From: Schistosoma haematobium
Taxonomy: Eukaryota > Platyhelminthes > Trematoda > Strigeidida > Schistosomatidae
Length of the DNA: 64,000 bases
Assembly (NCBI RefSeq): GCF_000699445.3
Contig: NC_067196.1
Span: 35,360,616 to 35,424,615, forward strand
Direction: 5' to 3'
Position 1 is the first letter of the stretch. Each line of letters opens with the position of its first letter. A model generated the notes under the pieces. That model did not search any database, had not been told where the DNA came from, and saw only the letters and a program-made list of their open reading frames with translations. The position numbers and the translations under genes were made by a program. This document shows, piece by piece, positions 44,891 to 59,200 of the stretch.

Positions 44891-47800
44891 TTATTGTTGT
44901 AATGCAACACCTTCTTCACCAACATCAGATGTTTCATAATATCTAGCCTCTTGCATTCGAGCATAATTCATAGCAGTACAAATAATTATTTGTATCTGAA
45001 ATGATAAGAAATATGAGTAAAAACATACTATTGGCAAAAATATTAAAAATGTAATTCAATATATACGATACTAATAAATGCACAATAGTATCATTAAATT
45101 GTATTTATTTTACCGATCATATTTTTCTCCGACTTAATAAGTAGAACGATCTTCATATAACCAAATTACTTTAAATTTAACTGGATGATAAAAGACCTCA
45201 AAATTGCAAAATGGATTGTTATGAGGCAACAAAGATTATAGCATTGTGTAGAAATTTGATGAAAGCCTTTTCGTCAAGTCAAATTATTTTCTTGCTAAAA
45301 TCATATGCACCATCCAACAATTCCTGTATTTTCACGATTACTTGTTATTAGTTAGTCTTCACAGTTGACACTGTAATTACGGATAATATTTGATGTAATA
45401 TGGCAAATAAAGGCTGAGGTTTTAAAAGTTCTTACTGTTTTTATTCCAATCGGCAAGTAATTTTGTTATTAATTGATTTGAAAGTAACACCACGATAAAC
45501 AAGACTGCTTCAACAATAAAGTCATCGTGTTTTTCTATTACAAGGTTTAATCTTAGAAACCAAGCCATTTGCCTTTTTTTCAGTGTATTTTTGTTATTTA
45601 AACTTAAGTAATGTTAATAAAAGTTTTGTAAAACACATTTGACAAATAAAATTATTTCCAACAGTTGAGATCATGAGTCGATTGAAACTAGACCACCATG
45701 GAAAACCTGCAAGCACTGGCCGGCCGTTTCGTCCTAGTAAGAAATTCCTCAGCAGTTCGCATCGACGATCCCGCGTCGCGATGTTCGAACCCAGGACCTA
45801 TCTGTCTTGCGGGCGAACGCTTAATCTCTAGACCACTGAGCCGGCATTATTTTTATTTATTTTTTTCCTCAGTAGATGTAACATATCAATTGAAGTTGTG
45901 GCTAATCAGCTGTTAAATACCAAACAAAGATACTTTCGGACCCGTTCATTATTGTCGTCATCAGTTGTTTAGTGATAATTCACCTGTTTATTTTAATCGA
46001 CGACATTTGAAAACGATCATTCTTTTTTACTACCGTGACATGGTGGATAAAATGAAAAGTTCATTCACTTGTGATCAATATAGAGATTAAATAATTAAGG
46101 TAAAAGAATTTATAGTTACTGTCACGGACAAAAACACCTTTATGTTTATAAATAAATAAGTCATATTTAAATAAAAACTATTCATATGATTAACAGCCTT
46201 TCATTTCATTGAATAAAGAAGTTTTCACAACAAAATGAATTTTTTGATCAGACGATTGTCTTACAAGTGAATAATATCTTGTAAGATCCAACAAAGTCTG
46301 ACTTATTTTACTACTCATACATAGTAAGTAGTAAAATATCTTACAGCTTTATGTAAACGGCACCTAATTTTTTTCTGAAATAGAAAATACAAAATAACAT
46401 TTTATCATTTCACCAAGAAGTTGAATTTGATTTTCGCTCATATACTTACATAACCGAACAGTAATAGGAATATACCAGCGATAGCGAGAATTACACAGAC
46501 TAAAATATCATATATTCTTTCAGAGAAATTAGCTCGTGCAATATGTATCGGTAAACCATTAGTATCGTATAGACCTAGTTGAAAAACAAAAGATAAAACA
46601 AAGATCACAATAATGAAGCATATACACAGATATATTATATACCATGTTATTTAAAAACTCTTGAGTAAACTTCTTAAATATCTTATATTAGTTTTGACTG
46701 GTTGTTTTAAATTATGTATCGATAACAATATGAAGATGCATTGAACAAATAAGTTTCTTGATCTGACGAAAGTAAATCGTATGGAAATTCATGGGTATGA
46801 AATAAAATAGAACAAATGCGAATAAGTAATGTAGAGAATATGTAATAATGAGTAGAATGACATGAATAAGTGATAAAAACACTGAAAATATACCTAAGGA
46901 AACAAAAAAGCATGATGGCCAATTTTCAACAATGAATATAGATGATTTATAAAGATTTGTATGGTTTCACTACAAAGTCAATGCTATGTAGAGTTTGTAT
47001 GCTCACTGTGGAGAAGTTCAAAATGAAGTCAGAACAGGTTATCAGTGTTCTATAGTCTTTAAAAGTTTTTCAGTTTATATTTAAAGTAGTTTTATCTGAA
47101 TATTTGGGAGTTCCTAATCTTAAACGTAAAGTAACTGATATCCTCAGATTATAGTTTGACTAAAATATTACTAATCCATTTTTTTGTATGATTATAGTTT
47201 AATTATTGAGTTTCATTTGAAGCTTTCTTTTTTTCTAAAATCTAATAGGGGTTACTGTTTATCTAAAAGTGTGTAATCTTCATTTGTGTTTGTTTTATGT
47301 ATAAATGAATTATAGTTTCTCTCATTATGTAATATCTTTCACACACCAATTTATCATGATAGATTTCATTATTCATAAATATGCAGATAATATTGATAGA
47401 AAGAATAAACCTTTTAAATATTTACTCATTTGCCTGAAAACATTACTTGACGAAAATACAGATTTGTTTAGTGATAAAATAACCTTCTCCTAATCACTGT
47501 TTATAAGTTATGCGTGAAACTAAATTATTGAAATTGTGAAAAGGTATCCATAATTCTATGAAAAATTTATTAAAAGCCGTAAAGTATCTTAAATTAATTT
47601 TGATTAATCTCTAATTGCTTAAGTACCAAATTAATTCGGAATCTGAGTAATTTTCTATAGGTTTATAAGGTTACTCATAACTTCATAAATACTCTTTATT
47701 TTGTAAAATTAAACAAACTCTATTAGTAAAGATTCTTTCATATTTTCACCTTCTAAATTCAATCAGAGTTTGAAAGTTCAAGATTGTGACAATCTAGGAA

Positions 47801-50800
47801 TTGGCTAAGAAGTTAACGTTTTAAGATTTCAGGGAACAAAACTTATCAAAGAAAAATACCATATGACTTGGATAAACTTATAATATAAACAAAGATGACT
47901 AGTGACTAGCAGTGGAATCCAGGACGCGCGTTTCGTCCTATCTGGGACTCGTCAGCTGGATGTATCTGCATCTCAAAGTTGATGTTCACTCCGGGACTCA
48001 AACCCAATACCATTCGCTTCGAGCGCCATCGCGTTACACACTCAGCTATTGAGTTCTGATAGCCACTTGCTTGTGCAATGGGGTGAATTTAAATTCAATT
48101 CGTATTGTTTGCTTCAATCTTCTCATTGTGTTTTAAGACTGCGATTGATCAGTCTGTTATTGGCATATGTGCATACTGTGTGTACTGCCTCGATATTGCC
48201 TTAATTTATAAGCGTGATAGCGAATGGTACTGGGTTCGAGTCCCAGGGTGGACTCTGAGGTGCAGGGACATTCAGCTGACGAGTTCCAAATAGAATGAAA
48301 CGCGCGTTCTGGATTCCACCGCTAGCCACTATTCATCATCGCTAATAATGCTTGTGAATTAAGGCAATATTGAGGCAATGGCACAAGATGTACATATGCC
48401 AATAACAGACTGATCAATTGCAGTCTTAAACGTCGATTGGGAAGATTAAAGCAAACAATATCAAGTGAATTCATAGTATAAACAGTTTTATTTCAACAAT
48501 TTTCAGTATCCTAGTAACTTAGCATTCAAGTAAATACATTTAAACTGTTCTATTAAAGAGATAAATGAAATTTTTCTTTGTGTTTTATCGTCAATTGACA
48601 CGAATTTTCTAAGCTTTATTTTTTTTAAAAACAAAGTTAATTCAACCGAACATTTCTTGAATTTCTCTTTTGTATACATAATTACATATAGAGAGATAAT
48701 TATATAAAGAGAAGAAGTCTTTCATCTTCATTTTTACAACTAAAAAATGTACTATTATTTCAAAATTACCATTCTTCTTTTTATTATTATTATTATTTTA
48801 TTCACCAAGGTAAACATAAGTTTTTTGTTTTTTGATACAAACAAACAAATATATGGAAAGAAAAGGAAATAAATCATTCTTCCCGTTTTTTTTCTTTTTC
48901 GAATGGTTTATTTTAAAGGATAAAATACTGTGAATAAATATAATTAGTTCATTGTTGAAATATCATTGAAATACATTTCTTTCCTAAGATCGTTTTATAT
49001 TGTCTATACTTAAAAAAACCGAGAACTTTTATTCTTGAAGAATGTTAACTTTCGTAATTGAGATGTCAACACGATTATTATTATTATCATCATCAATTTC
49101 ATATTGTAAACAAATCGATAGTAAACATTAATTAATCAAAGAACTCCATTTTGTACATGCACATTAGAAGGTGAAAAGATATTCTAATACAATCAAGAAA
49201 TCAAACAATAATAATACTCGTTAGTACCATGATAATTAAGTAGTTATTATAAGATTATGAAAGTATATAAGTTAGTTGTTTGGTAGTTTAATTCTTATTG
49301 GTAAATCGATTTTATATATATTAATCACATTTAGATAGTTAGTTCTCTTACGATTGAAAGAAAAGAGTTTTCTTGTGACTACCGGCCCTTGTGGTCTGGT
49401 GTGTGACGAAATCTCAGCACGGGTACAAAAGGCTCGACTAGCTTTTGTCAACTTGAGTCATTTATGGCGTAGGCGAGATATCCGTCTATCAACCAAAGGA
49501 CGTGTTTACTGCGCAGCAGTTCGTTTCGTCCTACTTTATGGTAATGAAATATGGCCAGTAAGAGTAAAGGATATTCGTAGGTTACTAGTATTCGATCATA
49601 GGTGTCTTCGAAGGATTGTTCGTACATCATGGGACCACCGACTAAGTAACGCAGTTGTTAAGAAACGGGTACTAGGTAAGGATGGCAAATCAATTGATGA
49701 CGTAGTGAAACTTCATCAGTTGAGATGGCTGGGACACTTGTTACGTATGCCCACCCACCGACTGTCCCGACGAGCGATGTTTTATGGTGTAGGAGTAGGT
49801 TGGAAGAAAGCCAGGGGCGGCCAGACCAAAATATGGCACAAATCTATGAAATCACTGACAAGTGGACTGAGTCATATTGGTAGGTGTAGACTACCTGGTT
49901 GGGATCCGTGAGATAATGGCAATCGATGGTTAAAGATCTTGAATGGCATGGCTCAAAATCGTTTGCAATGGCGCAGGTGCACACACTCTTTGTGTTCTCC
50001 CAAATTCTAATCTTCTGAATTATTCATGTCGTTTTTGTTGTATTTCCAAATTTATTTTACTGAATTATACTCCTTGAATAACATCTTCAAATCCTAATGT
50101 TTCTGATTACTGTTTATACTCTTACTACCTCTACCACTATCGGATTTGAATCGACAATTATATCTCTGTGCTAATGTGGTATGGCAACTAGAACTGATGT
50201 ACGTACGTACAAAGTTCTACTTCGTTTGATGACTGACTGACTGACCGGCTATTACAAAACCTACTATTACAGATTCTTACTAGTTATCCTTGACAGTCTC
50301 TTCTAAAGAATTAAGTTTAATAAGATCAAAGTATACTTCATTATAAAACGCCTAAATATTTAAACAGTGTCTTTGTAATAGCCATCTTATTTGAGAAAAT
50401 TTCTCTTTCACTAATTGATATCGGATTTAGAACCTCACATATAACTAACTGGAATAACATAGTTGTTTTATCGTAGTTTAGGAATTTTGAGCAACGTATA
50501 ACAATTATCCAATACATACAGTCGAAGTCAGGATCTATTGATCTAGAGGCGTATACCATGGGTTTAGATCGTTGAGTCAGCATTCTGTGATTTACTGTAT
50601 TAACTTTAGCTAATGCGAAATATTACACAATTCTCAAATATATAATCAGCAAATCAATTTCGCTCCCAGTTTGATTGATTCTTATAAGAACTTCAGGAAA
50701 TTTATGAAAATGCTCATCGCTAGTAAAAATACGATTTACAATCAGATAAGTGGTTTTGTGGGTGTTTGTTAGTTTTCTTGAACAAAAATGGGAGGGCTAT

Positions 50801-53128
50801 TTTGTGCTCCAATTTATTTCAAGTTGATGCCACTATATGACTGAAAAGATTTTAATAGTAGAAGGTTGATAAATACAAGTTATATGTATGTTCTGTTTAT
50901 CAAATGCTTCATTTCTGTGAAAGTATTCCATTAAGTTTTAAATAAAATACTCTGATTCCATTTTTAACATAAGAATAAAGATGATTAGATTTTCTTACCG
51001 TAATAAGATAAATCAAATGTCTCTTGACTACATTGATGAAACAATTTGATAGATTCTGGAATACTAAGAGCATCATTCATTACTTGTTTTATAATTTTTT
51101 TTGATAAAGGTTTTAAAGACGATTTTGATGGTACTGACGATGATGACGATGATGGTAAATTGTCATCAACAAATGAACTTATCACCGGTGGTGGCTGATC
51201 GACCATTTTTGGACTCGTCACCGTAGCTGTTAGATCTCTACTTAAAGTAGATGGATCTGTTTGAAGGTTATCTTGAATATCATCCGGTATGGCAATAGTA
51301 CTTTCATCCGTATCGAAATCACTAGGATGATTAGGAAACCATTCTTCTGTATCACGTCGTTTTATTATTTTCCCATTGGTATTGAACATTTCACGTGTAT
51401 AACTACTGCTTGGACTAAGAAAATTCACTTGACCATCATGGTAAGCTGAAGTCATTTGTCCGACAGAGGCTAGTCGTAAACGACTAGGTCCTTCATTTCG
51501 GTATAACAAGAGCGCAATACTGACGACTGGGTAACTAACTAGGCATGCGATAGCTGACCATAATATGACAGCCGTCACTAAAAGTATGATAAGCTAAAAG
51601 GTGAGAGATATAAATAGAAAAAATTATAGGTAGTGAAAACAAATGCAAATAACTGGTAATAATAATATTAAATATAAGCACGCACTATTACAATAACATC
51701 TTGAAAATATTAGGCAAAGATATGCAACCAGTTCTATTGTTTAAAACAATCATTTCTGTTTACAATATTAGATACATTTTGAATTATCAGGTGATGTAAC
51801 AATGAGAAATATATAGACATGATTTCTCAGTTAATCGATAAGTGTTGACCAAAAAGTTTTTCTTTAGAAGATAACTCGTCTACTGTTTGATATCAGTTTT
51901 TGTTGACATACAATTTACCCAACATTTTGGGTAATACAAGTGAAAAATAAGTAAGTAAATAAATACAAAGCAGAAATAAAGTTAATTCATTTTCGCATTG
52001 GTTGTTTGAATCTCTTCATTGATGTTTAGAACTGCAATTGATCAGTCTCCTATTGGCATATGCGCATACTTTGCAGATTGCCTCGATGCTGTCTTAATTC
52101 ATAAACATTACAAGCGAAGATGGATGGTGGCTATTTGAACAAACAATACAAAACTGAATTAAACTTTACCATATTGCACAAGATAGTAGCTTTCTGGACT
52201 CAGTAGCTAAGTAGATAACATGATGGTGTTTGAAGTGGACGGCACTTGGTTCGAGTCCCGGAGTGGACATCAACTCTGTGATGCAGATACATCCAGCTGA
52301 TGAGTCCCACATAGAACGAAACGCACATCCTGGATTCCATTGCTAGTCGCTATCATCTCTGTTTAGAAAGAAATTTACTTTCATATATATAAAGAATAAA
52401 CAGTATGTGTCACCTTGAAATAAAGTATTAAGTAAAGTATATGGGATTCTAGTACTAAAAGTCACAAAATACAGTTTCAGAAGTTCTTTTCAATGTAGTT
52501 TTAAAGCTTCGTGAATCGAGTATAAAGATTTAGTGATTTTGGCCCAAAGTTTGAGAAAAAAATAACGTTACAACGTGTCACAAATATCTTTTTTCAATAT
52601 CTATTCTCTATTTGAACAATATTACCAAAATATATATTGATAACAGATTCTACGACACTAATTCCTTTAAGTAGGTTAAAATGAACTGATTGATGAACAC
52701 GAGAAGAGTTAGTCAGTTTATTTGCATTGTGATTGACTGACTAATTTAAAATGATAATTCTTATTTTAATGAAATGCAAATAAGAAAAAGATAATAACAA
52801 CAGAATAAAAATGTTACATTTATTAGAAAAGTAGTTCTTTAGAGGGAAGCAACGGATTAGGCAAATAATGGAATGAAACAAAGAAAAACAGAAAGAAGGA
52901 GTAGGAATTGGTGAAAGCGAATGTTGACACAACAATAATAACGATAAAAATTGTAAACAATTATTAGTTGATATGGATAATCCGAGTTCACTTCCTTTAT
53001 CCACTGGGCATAGAGAACATAAAGTGGAGAGGGGAATAAAAAGGGAAGAGAAAAACACTCTTTTCTCTCCCTTATTTTCCAGAAATAATAAAAATAATGA
53101 AATTTTGGACAGCAACATATTAATCCAT

Positions 53129-53226
<98 letters not shown>

Positions 53227-56200
53227 TTCTGGTAACTTAAAAATCGAGTGTTTTATTGAGTATGATAACTGCATAACTTTCATTTTGGTCCAACGTTACT
53301 ATGATCTAATCATGATTTTATTTGTAATATGAATATTGAATTAAAAATTCAGTCACACAGTAAGAGTTCATCTGTCTACAAATTTAAGTCATAGAATAAC
53401 ATCAATTGATAAACTATGAAGAACCATGACAAAGTGAATAGTTGTTTACCCTAGCACAGTACATCCCAGGATTAAGGATCCTATTGCACATCGAGAACCA
53501 AGGTCATAACGTTTTAAACAACTGGGTTTGAACTTGGTATTGTCAGCTCAATAATTGATGTCGATCAATAATGAGGAGTCCTATACTAGGAAGAAACGGC
53601 CGTCCAGTGCTTCCAAGTTTTTCATGGTGGTCTAGCCTCAACTGACTCATGATTTCAACTATTGTAATGATGAAATTGTCTATAAATTAAACCTATCGCT
53701 AAAAGCTTATAAATCAATATAAATTTTATATTCCAACCTAGACACAATAAACCATTTGTGAAATGTCTAAATTATTTATATAACGCATCTACATAGATAA
53801 CTAAAAATAACCTATAGTGCCATTGAATAAGAAAAAGAGAATTCAGCGGTTTCGTCGAAAAGAAAATTTTCTTCGTTGATTTCTCTTTTTCTTATAACTA
53901 AAAATATTACCTAAACATCATAAATAAATCAATAAAAGGTTATCTAGTCATTAAGGCAGTCATACAATAAAGTCGGTCATATATGTTAACATTGTACACA
54001 AGTCTTATCAATACACGATGTGATGATTTAGTTATTTCAACATGTTCATTTTACATTGAACTATTTATTAACTTATATGTTCTATAACATCATTTTTATG
54101 TAGAATAAGTCTCTTGTTGACTTTTTCACAATTTGGTCTGTTTTCTCCTTGTTCTTCTTTTTCTGTATGCATTGTGTTTACTTCTTCTTCTTCTTCTTCA
54201 TTTTTGCTTGACTAAGTTTTTGATGTTCTACTTCAAAACTAATTTTTATTGAATCTCTGTTACTGTTTGTTATGCTTTCTTATTATGGACACTTTTAATT
54301 TATTTAACAAAAATTTAAACAGTTTATCCTCTGTCATGAAATCTGAATCATTTTTATATCAGAAGAACATACTTTAAGAACATTTAATAAAGAAGTGAAA
54401 TACAACGGAAATAATGAATCATAAATAAGTGTTTGTTGTTCTGGGTTGTGTTTTCTTTCAAATGCTTTTAGAAAATTACCTATGTCATATATGGGTATGT
54501 TTTATTATTTTTCTCCATCAATAATAAAGTAAAAAGAAGTGTTAAGGTTTTCCTTTTTTTGATGCATAGATAAACTTCTATTGTATTCCAATACTTCCAA
54601 AAGAAAATAACACAACAACAAAACAAATTGATTTCTGATTATTTTGTTTAATACTGTAAAAAGGGTAGAACACTAAAAGATGATTCATATTTGCATGTGT
54701 TTAGTAATTAAAGTGGGTATGTCATTCTAATATCCGTAGATAAACAAAATAGAAATAAATAATGGTGATAGTGATAATAATTAAGTCTAAAACACTTTAG
54801 TGTTATATATAGAGATGAAAATCAAGATAAAGATGAGTAAACTTAATAGTATTAAGCAATTAGTTTAAAAACAGATACAAAATATAAATTTTGATGTAGT
54901 TCTCAATTAAGGGATGTACACTAATATAACTGACGTTTTGTGGATAGATTTGTTAATTAGGGATTACGATGATGATGGTGATGATCATCATCATAATATT
55001 CGTTAAAAGCCTAGTAGATGGTAAATGTGCAGTTATTCTGACATTCTTTAATGTACATGGAAAATAATATGTTCTGCATTGATTTATGGAATCAACAGAT
55101 AAGATACAGATTGAGCAAAAATATTTTTGTATTATCTCTTTTTTAAGAACCGTTAAGTCTTACAACGACGGAGATCAGGTTAATCAATCACCGAATTGTA
55201 TCCTTGATTTACTCGGGTTTCAACTCGGGGCCCATTTAACCGCACTAGGTCACCTGCTGTGTATACCTATGTATAAGAATTACAGACGTTCTTGGGCCTA
55301 TGTAGTTCATGTGTGTAGGTATATGACAACAACATGTGTGTGGTGTCGTGTAATAGAAACGTTCGCTGAAATATCGTCTACCCTATGTCTAATAAAATGA
55401 GGGACCTAGTCTATCATGTCGAAGACATAATGAATACAGGTGGTAGAAAATACTAAGGAGAGGTGACCAACAACCTCCTTTGAGAGAGTGCTTATGTGTG
55501 CGTTGGGAAGTACTGGGGCGGTAGTCACAGTGTGAATGATATGCATATAATGTGTAACAGTCAGTTTGGTGTAGCAAATACGTTTTCATTGGGATCGGTG
55601 AATATCTACGCTCCCAAGTGGGTGAATATACCTATGTGTATGTCGTGAGATAAAACCTATGTGTTATCGATGTGTATGTAGCGTATATTTGCGTGTATGC
55701 CAAATGATACTCGGATGAAAGTTCGTGTGAACATTATCAGAATCCAAAATTAATGAAAGATATCTTAGAATTAAACATTTATTCATAAAAATGATCCTAA
55801 CCATACATTTTATTCTATTTTTGATCTATTTTTTCAACATTAGGTCAGATTAGTTTTATTTAAAACAATTAGTCCTTTTGATAAATTTCGATAATGTAAT
55901 AAGAAGACGAAGATTATCAGAACTATGTGATATATTAGCGCAATACATTTCGAACAATCTGGTCACACATATACTTGTTAAGGGCATTTATATATAAAAA
56001 TAAAAGGTCAACTAGACTGAAAACGAGGTAAGAGAAGATAGGGATAATGATAAGAGTAATAATAATAATAATGTGAACACATAGTTCTGATAATCTTCGT
56101 CTTCATATTACATTAGTTTTATTTGTTTTGAACTGTAGATAGATAGTGATTCATCTAAAAGATGTTATTTCCCTTAATTCTAGATGTTTTGAACTGTACA

Positions 56201-59200
56201 TTAATATGAAGGTCATTGTGTGTTAAGTGTTCACATTCAGCTAATTAAACACATTTGGTTTCCATGGTATAATGATTATAAATATTTACATATGAAAATA
56301 ATGATAAATGTTCTATTCTTGTTTTGTTGTTTATCGTTTAACGAAGAACTTAGACATTTATAAAACTTAATTTTAAAAGGATGAACATAATTATAAACCA
56401 TATTCATTGAACACATTTGAAAAACGTTTTATCGATTAGAAACATATACATGGTAATCACTATAATTGCCAGATCAACATTATGTTCGTTAAATGAGACA
56501 GAATGACCGTATTTACAGATTTAATGATTACAGTTTTATAAACTGTGTCCGAAAATTTGTTTCAAATTTTCTGTTATTTTTCTTGTTGTTGTTGTTTGTA
56601 TACTTTATTATGAGTCATTTTTACTGAGGAATTAATGAATGGATTAGTTTTGCCAAATATTTCTCTTAATTAGCTTAATTAAAATGTTCCAAAAAGGAAC
56701 TACTTGCTACCATTTTGAAATGTGTTTCTAGATGTAAGTTCTTCATACTAATAATGCCCATATGGGTATCTTTCAACAAAAATCAGTTTTCTGATTAGAT
56801 TAGATAGATAAGGAAATATTTGATACAATCCAGTTGTTTATAGATTCTTGATCAAACTACTACTGATAGAGTAAGAGAATTACGGACAAGATAAATCTTT
56901 TCACAACCGTTTTTGTCCAACTACTCTTATAGGAGTATCTACAGGTAGATTAAACATAAGTAAAAGCCTGCCATTTTTCATGGACGCAATGAAAAATGAC
57001 AAAATCGTACCATTGTATCTGAAATAATCAATAGTCAAGATCCGGTTATCATGAATCAGATATTTCTCACCATATATTGGTTTCGAAGTACACTTCCAGA
57101 AAAAACAGCGTAGAGTTTCTCCTCTCATACGTACTAGGTGCCTTTAAAGTTTACATTTAGTAATTCGATTTGAAAGCTGGAGTTGACTGGGTCACAAAAA
57201 AATTTCAACATTTTTTTTAGTAGTATGAGAATAGTACAAATCGATAAGCACAATATAAATAAATTATTTAAATTGCCATTGTTTACTGACCACTAACAAT
57301 CAGTGGAGTTGTAAAATAGCTGATAATCGTGAATGTAAACATCAATGAATAACTAAGTGTAAACATTTTGAGAAGCATTTAAATTAACTATCTAACCGAA
57401 ATATACGGTTTCAAGTGAGTATTCAGATAATTATTTTTTTTGTTCTAAGCTTTTTTGTTACACTCTTAACTAAAAACAAGATTATTTAAGGGTATTTTAT
57501 TATGTGAGTGAAGTAAGAAAACTAACTTTAGGAATCGAAGTTATGTTGACAGTAAATTACTGTATTTATTTGAAGTTTACTCAGTGATAATTAGTACAGT
57601 TTTAGATATTGTGATAAATTTCTGTCAGTGAAATTTCAAGCAAGTAAGTATTTTTATGAAATCGAAGTCCATTGAACACTTAAATACAACATATACAAGT
57701 CATGGATCTTGTTTATCTGATTTCAAGTTATTAATCAAAGTGAAAATAAGACGATAGGTGAATCATGAGGAACAAAATAAAGAAATCAAGTACATCAATG
57801 ATTTTCTATTCAAAAATTACTTTAAAGTAAACAGATAGGCAAAAATTATATTGCTGTTAATCAATTGTCCTAAAAGAAGAGTTAAGAATAGTAAGATTGA
57901 ATACTAACTATATTTATATTCCTTTCAGTTAAGAGTGTATTTACATGATGTTGATTTAGGAATTACTCAAAGACCATCAAAATTTCTGTACTAAAAAGCT
58001 AATAAATTTAGATAGGTTTATAATAGAAGAGTTGTGATGCTAAGGAACTCTAACCTAAGGAAAATAAGTGTCTTTAGTTAAAACATTATAAATTGAACAG
58101 TTGTTAAGAAAAATGGCAGGTTGTTTTCTAGCATCCTCAGAAGGATATAAAATCAAAAGTTACGAAACCTTATACTTGTTTACATAACCTACCCGTATTT
58201 TCTGATAATTTTTATAGTGGTATGGTTCTCAATCGTAACTATGTTGCATAAGAAATTTATTGAAGTTAGAAATCTCGGTCATTAGAACAGTCACTAATTT
58301 TAAGAGTCTAAAGGCCTACTTTTTATACAGCTTTAACTTGGGAAAACAATCCAGGTTTTTCAATGATCATCTGATTGATTGAACCAATAGACATATTCCT
58401 AGAAACTGTGATTATCTAATTCAGACAAACATATTTCTATTTTTCAAAGATGAATTATGAGGTTACCTCTGAAGAATACAGATAAAATTCTTTTGACATG
58501 AATTTTCACAAAATATAAGACTTACCGTCATATTACAACATCTTCCGCAGCATGCTTTTCGGCTACTTTCAAAGTAGTGTTTTGCATTCCAACCGGAAGA
58601 CAGAGCACATAATAAGTAGGCTAACAGTGAGAATAATCCTATTGCTCCGACTAAACCATAAATAGCATAGTCCAAGTAAGGGAATCTACAAATAAGTAAT
58701 AAGATCTTGAGATATACAATAACTAATCCTTGGTATTTTGTAGATTATCATTGGTTAGTATACTTAGCTTATGGTTAGTAGTGGGTTCCAGGATGAACTC
58801 TTTGTCCTACTTCGGACTCATAAACCAGATGTATCTGGACGACAGTGTAAATTTTCACATAGCTGCTACCTATAACTTTAGACTGACCAAGACTCAGTCT
58901 TCAACATTAACGACGGGTTAATGCAAACGTTTACAAATCAATAATAGCAATGTTTAAATATTTGAAAGTTATATAGTATCAGCAGAGTAGGTTATAAAAA
59001 AGTTTCCTGTGAGTAATATCAACTTGATTTAAGCCATCCATACTGTATACTGATGTAATAATAGTAATAATAATCATCTGATTGATCATTATTTATTATT
59101 TATGTTGGTATAAATTATCAGTCAAATTCATGACAAGTGATTGAAATAGGTCAGTTAAAAGAAATCTTTACTACAGAAATACTAGCCGTATCTTTTGTGA

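Larger units (their letters stand above)
47890..48480. mobile_element. Cluster of Sm-alpha-like SINE units, opposed
   Basis: Minus strand: tail (48215-48085), linker, tRNA-like head with B box GGGTTTGAGTCCC (near 48000), hammerhead 47917-47961. Here a tail precedes a head in the same orientation. Plus strand: head with B box GGGTTCGAGTCCC (near 48233), hammerhead 48270-48314 and complete tail to about 48475. The two tails form an inverted repeat of about 110 bp around the plus-strand ribozyme. Confidence 0.75.

Noticed and set aside
49354..49911. 185-residue protein as a host gene
   Set aside because: It is the C-terminal part of an RTE-like reverse transcriptase with the TGAC-repeat 3' end of such elements.
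52196..52265. tRNA-like sequences with A and B boxes as functional tRNA genes
   Set aside because: They do not fold into a full cloverleaf by eye, sit at the head of SINEs with ribozymes, and recur with the same flanks.
52741..53332. Ile/Tyr-repeat proteins on both strands
   Set aside because: Produced by translating the TA microsatellite at 53131-53224.
56901..57128. 75-codon minus-strand frame as an exon
   Set aside because: No family match, no supporting splice sites in phase, and M6 exons on either side already join correctly without it.
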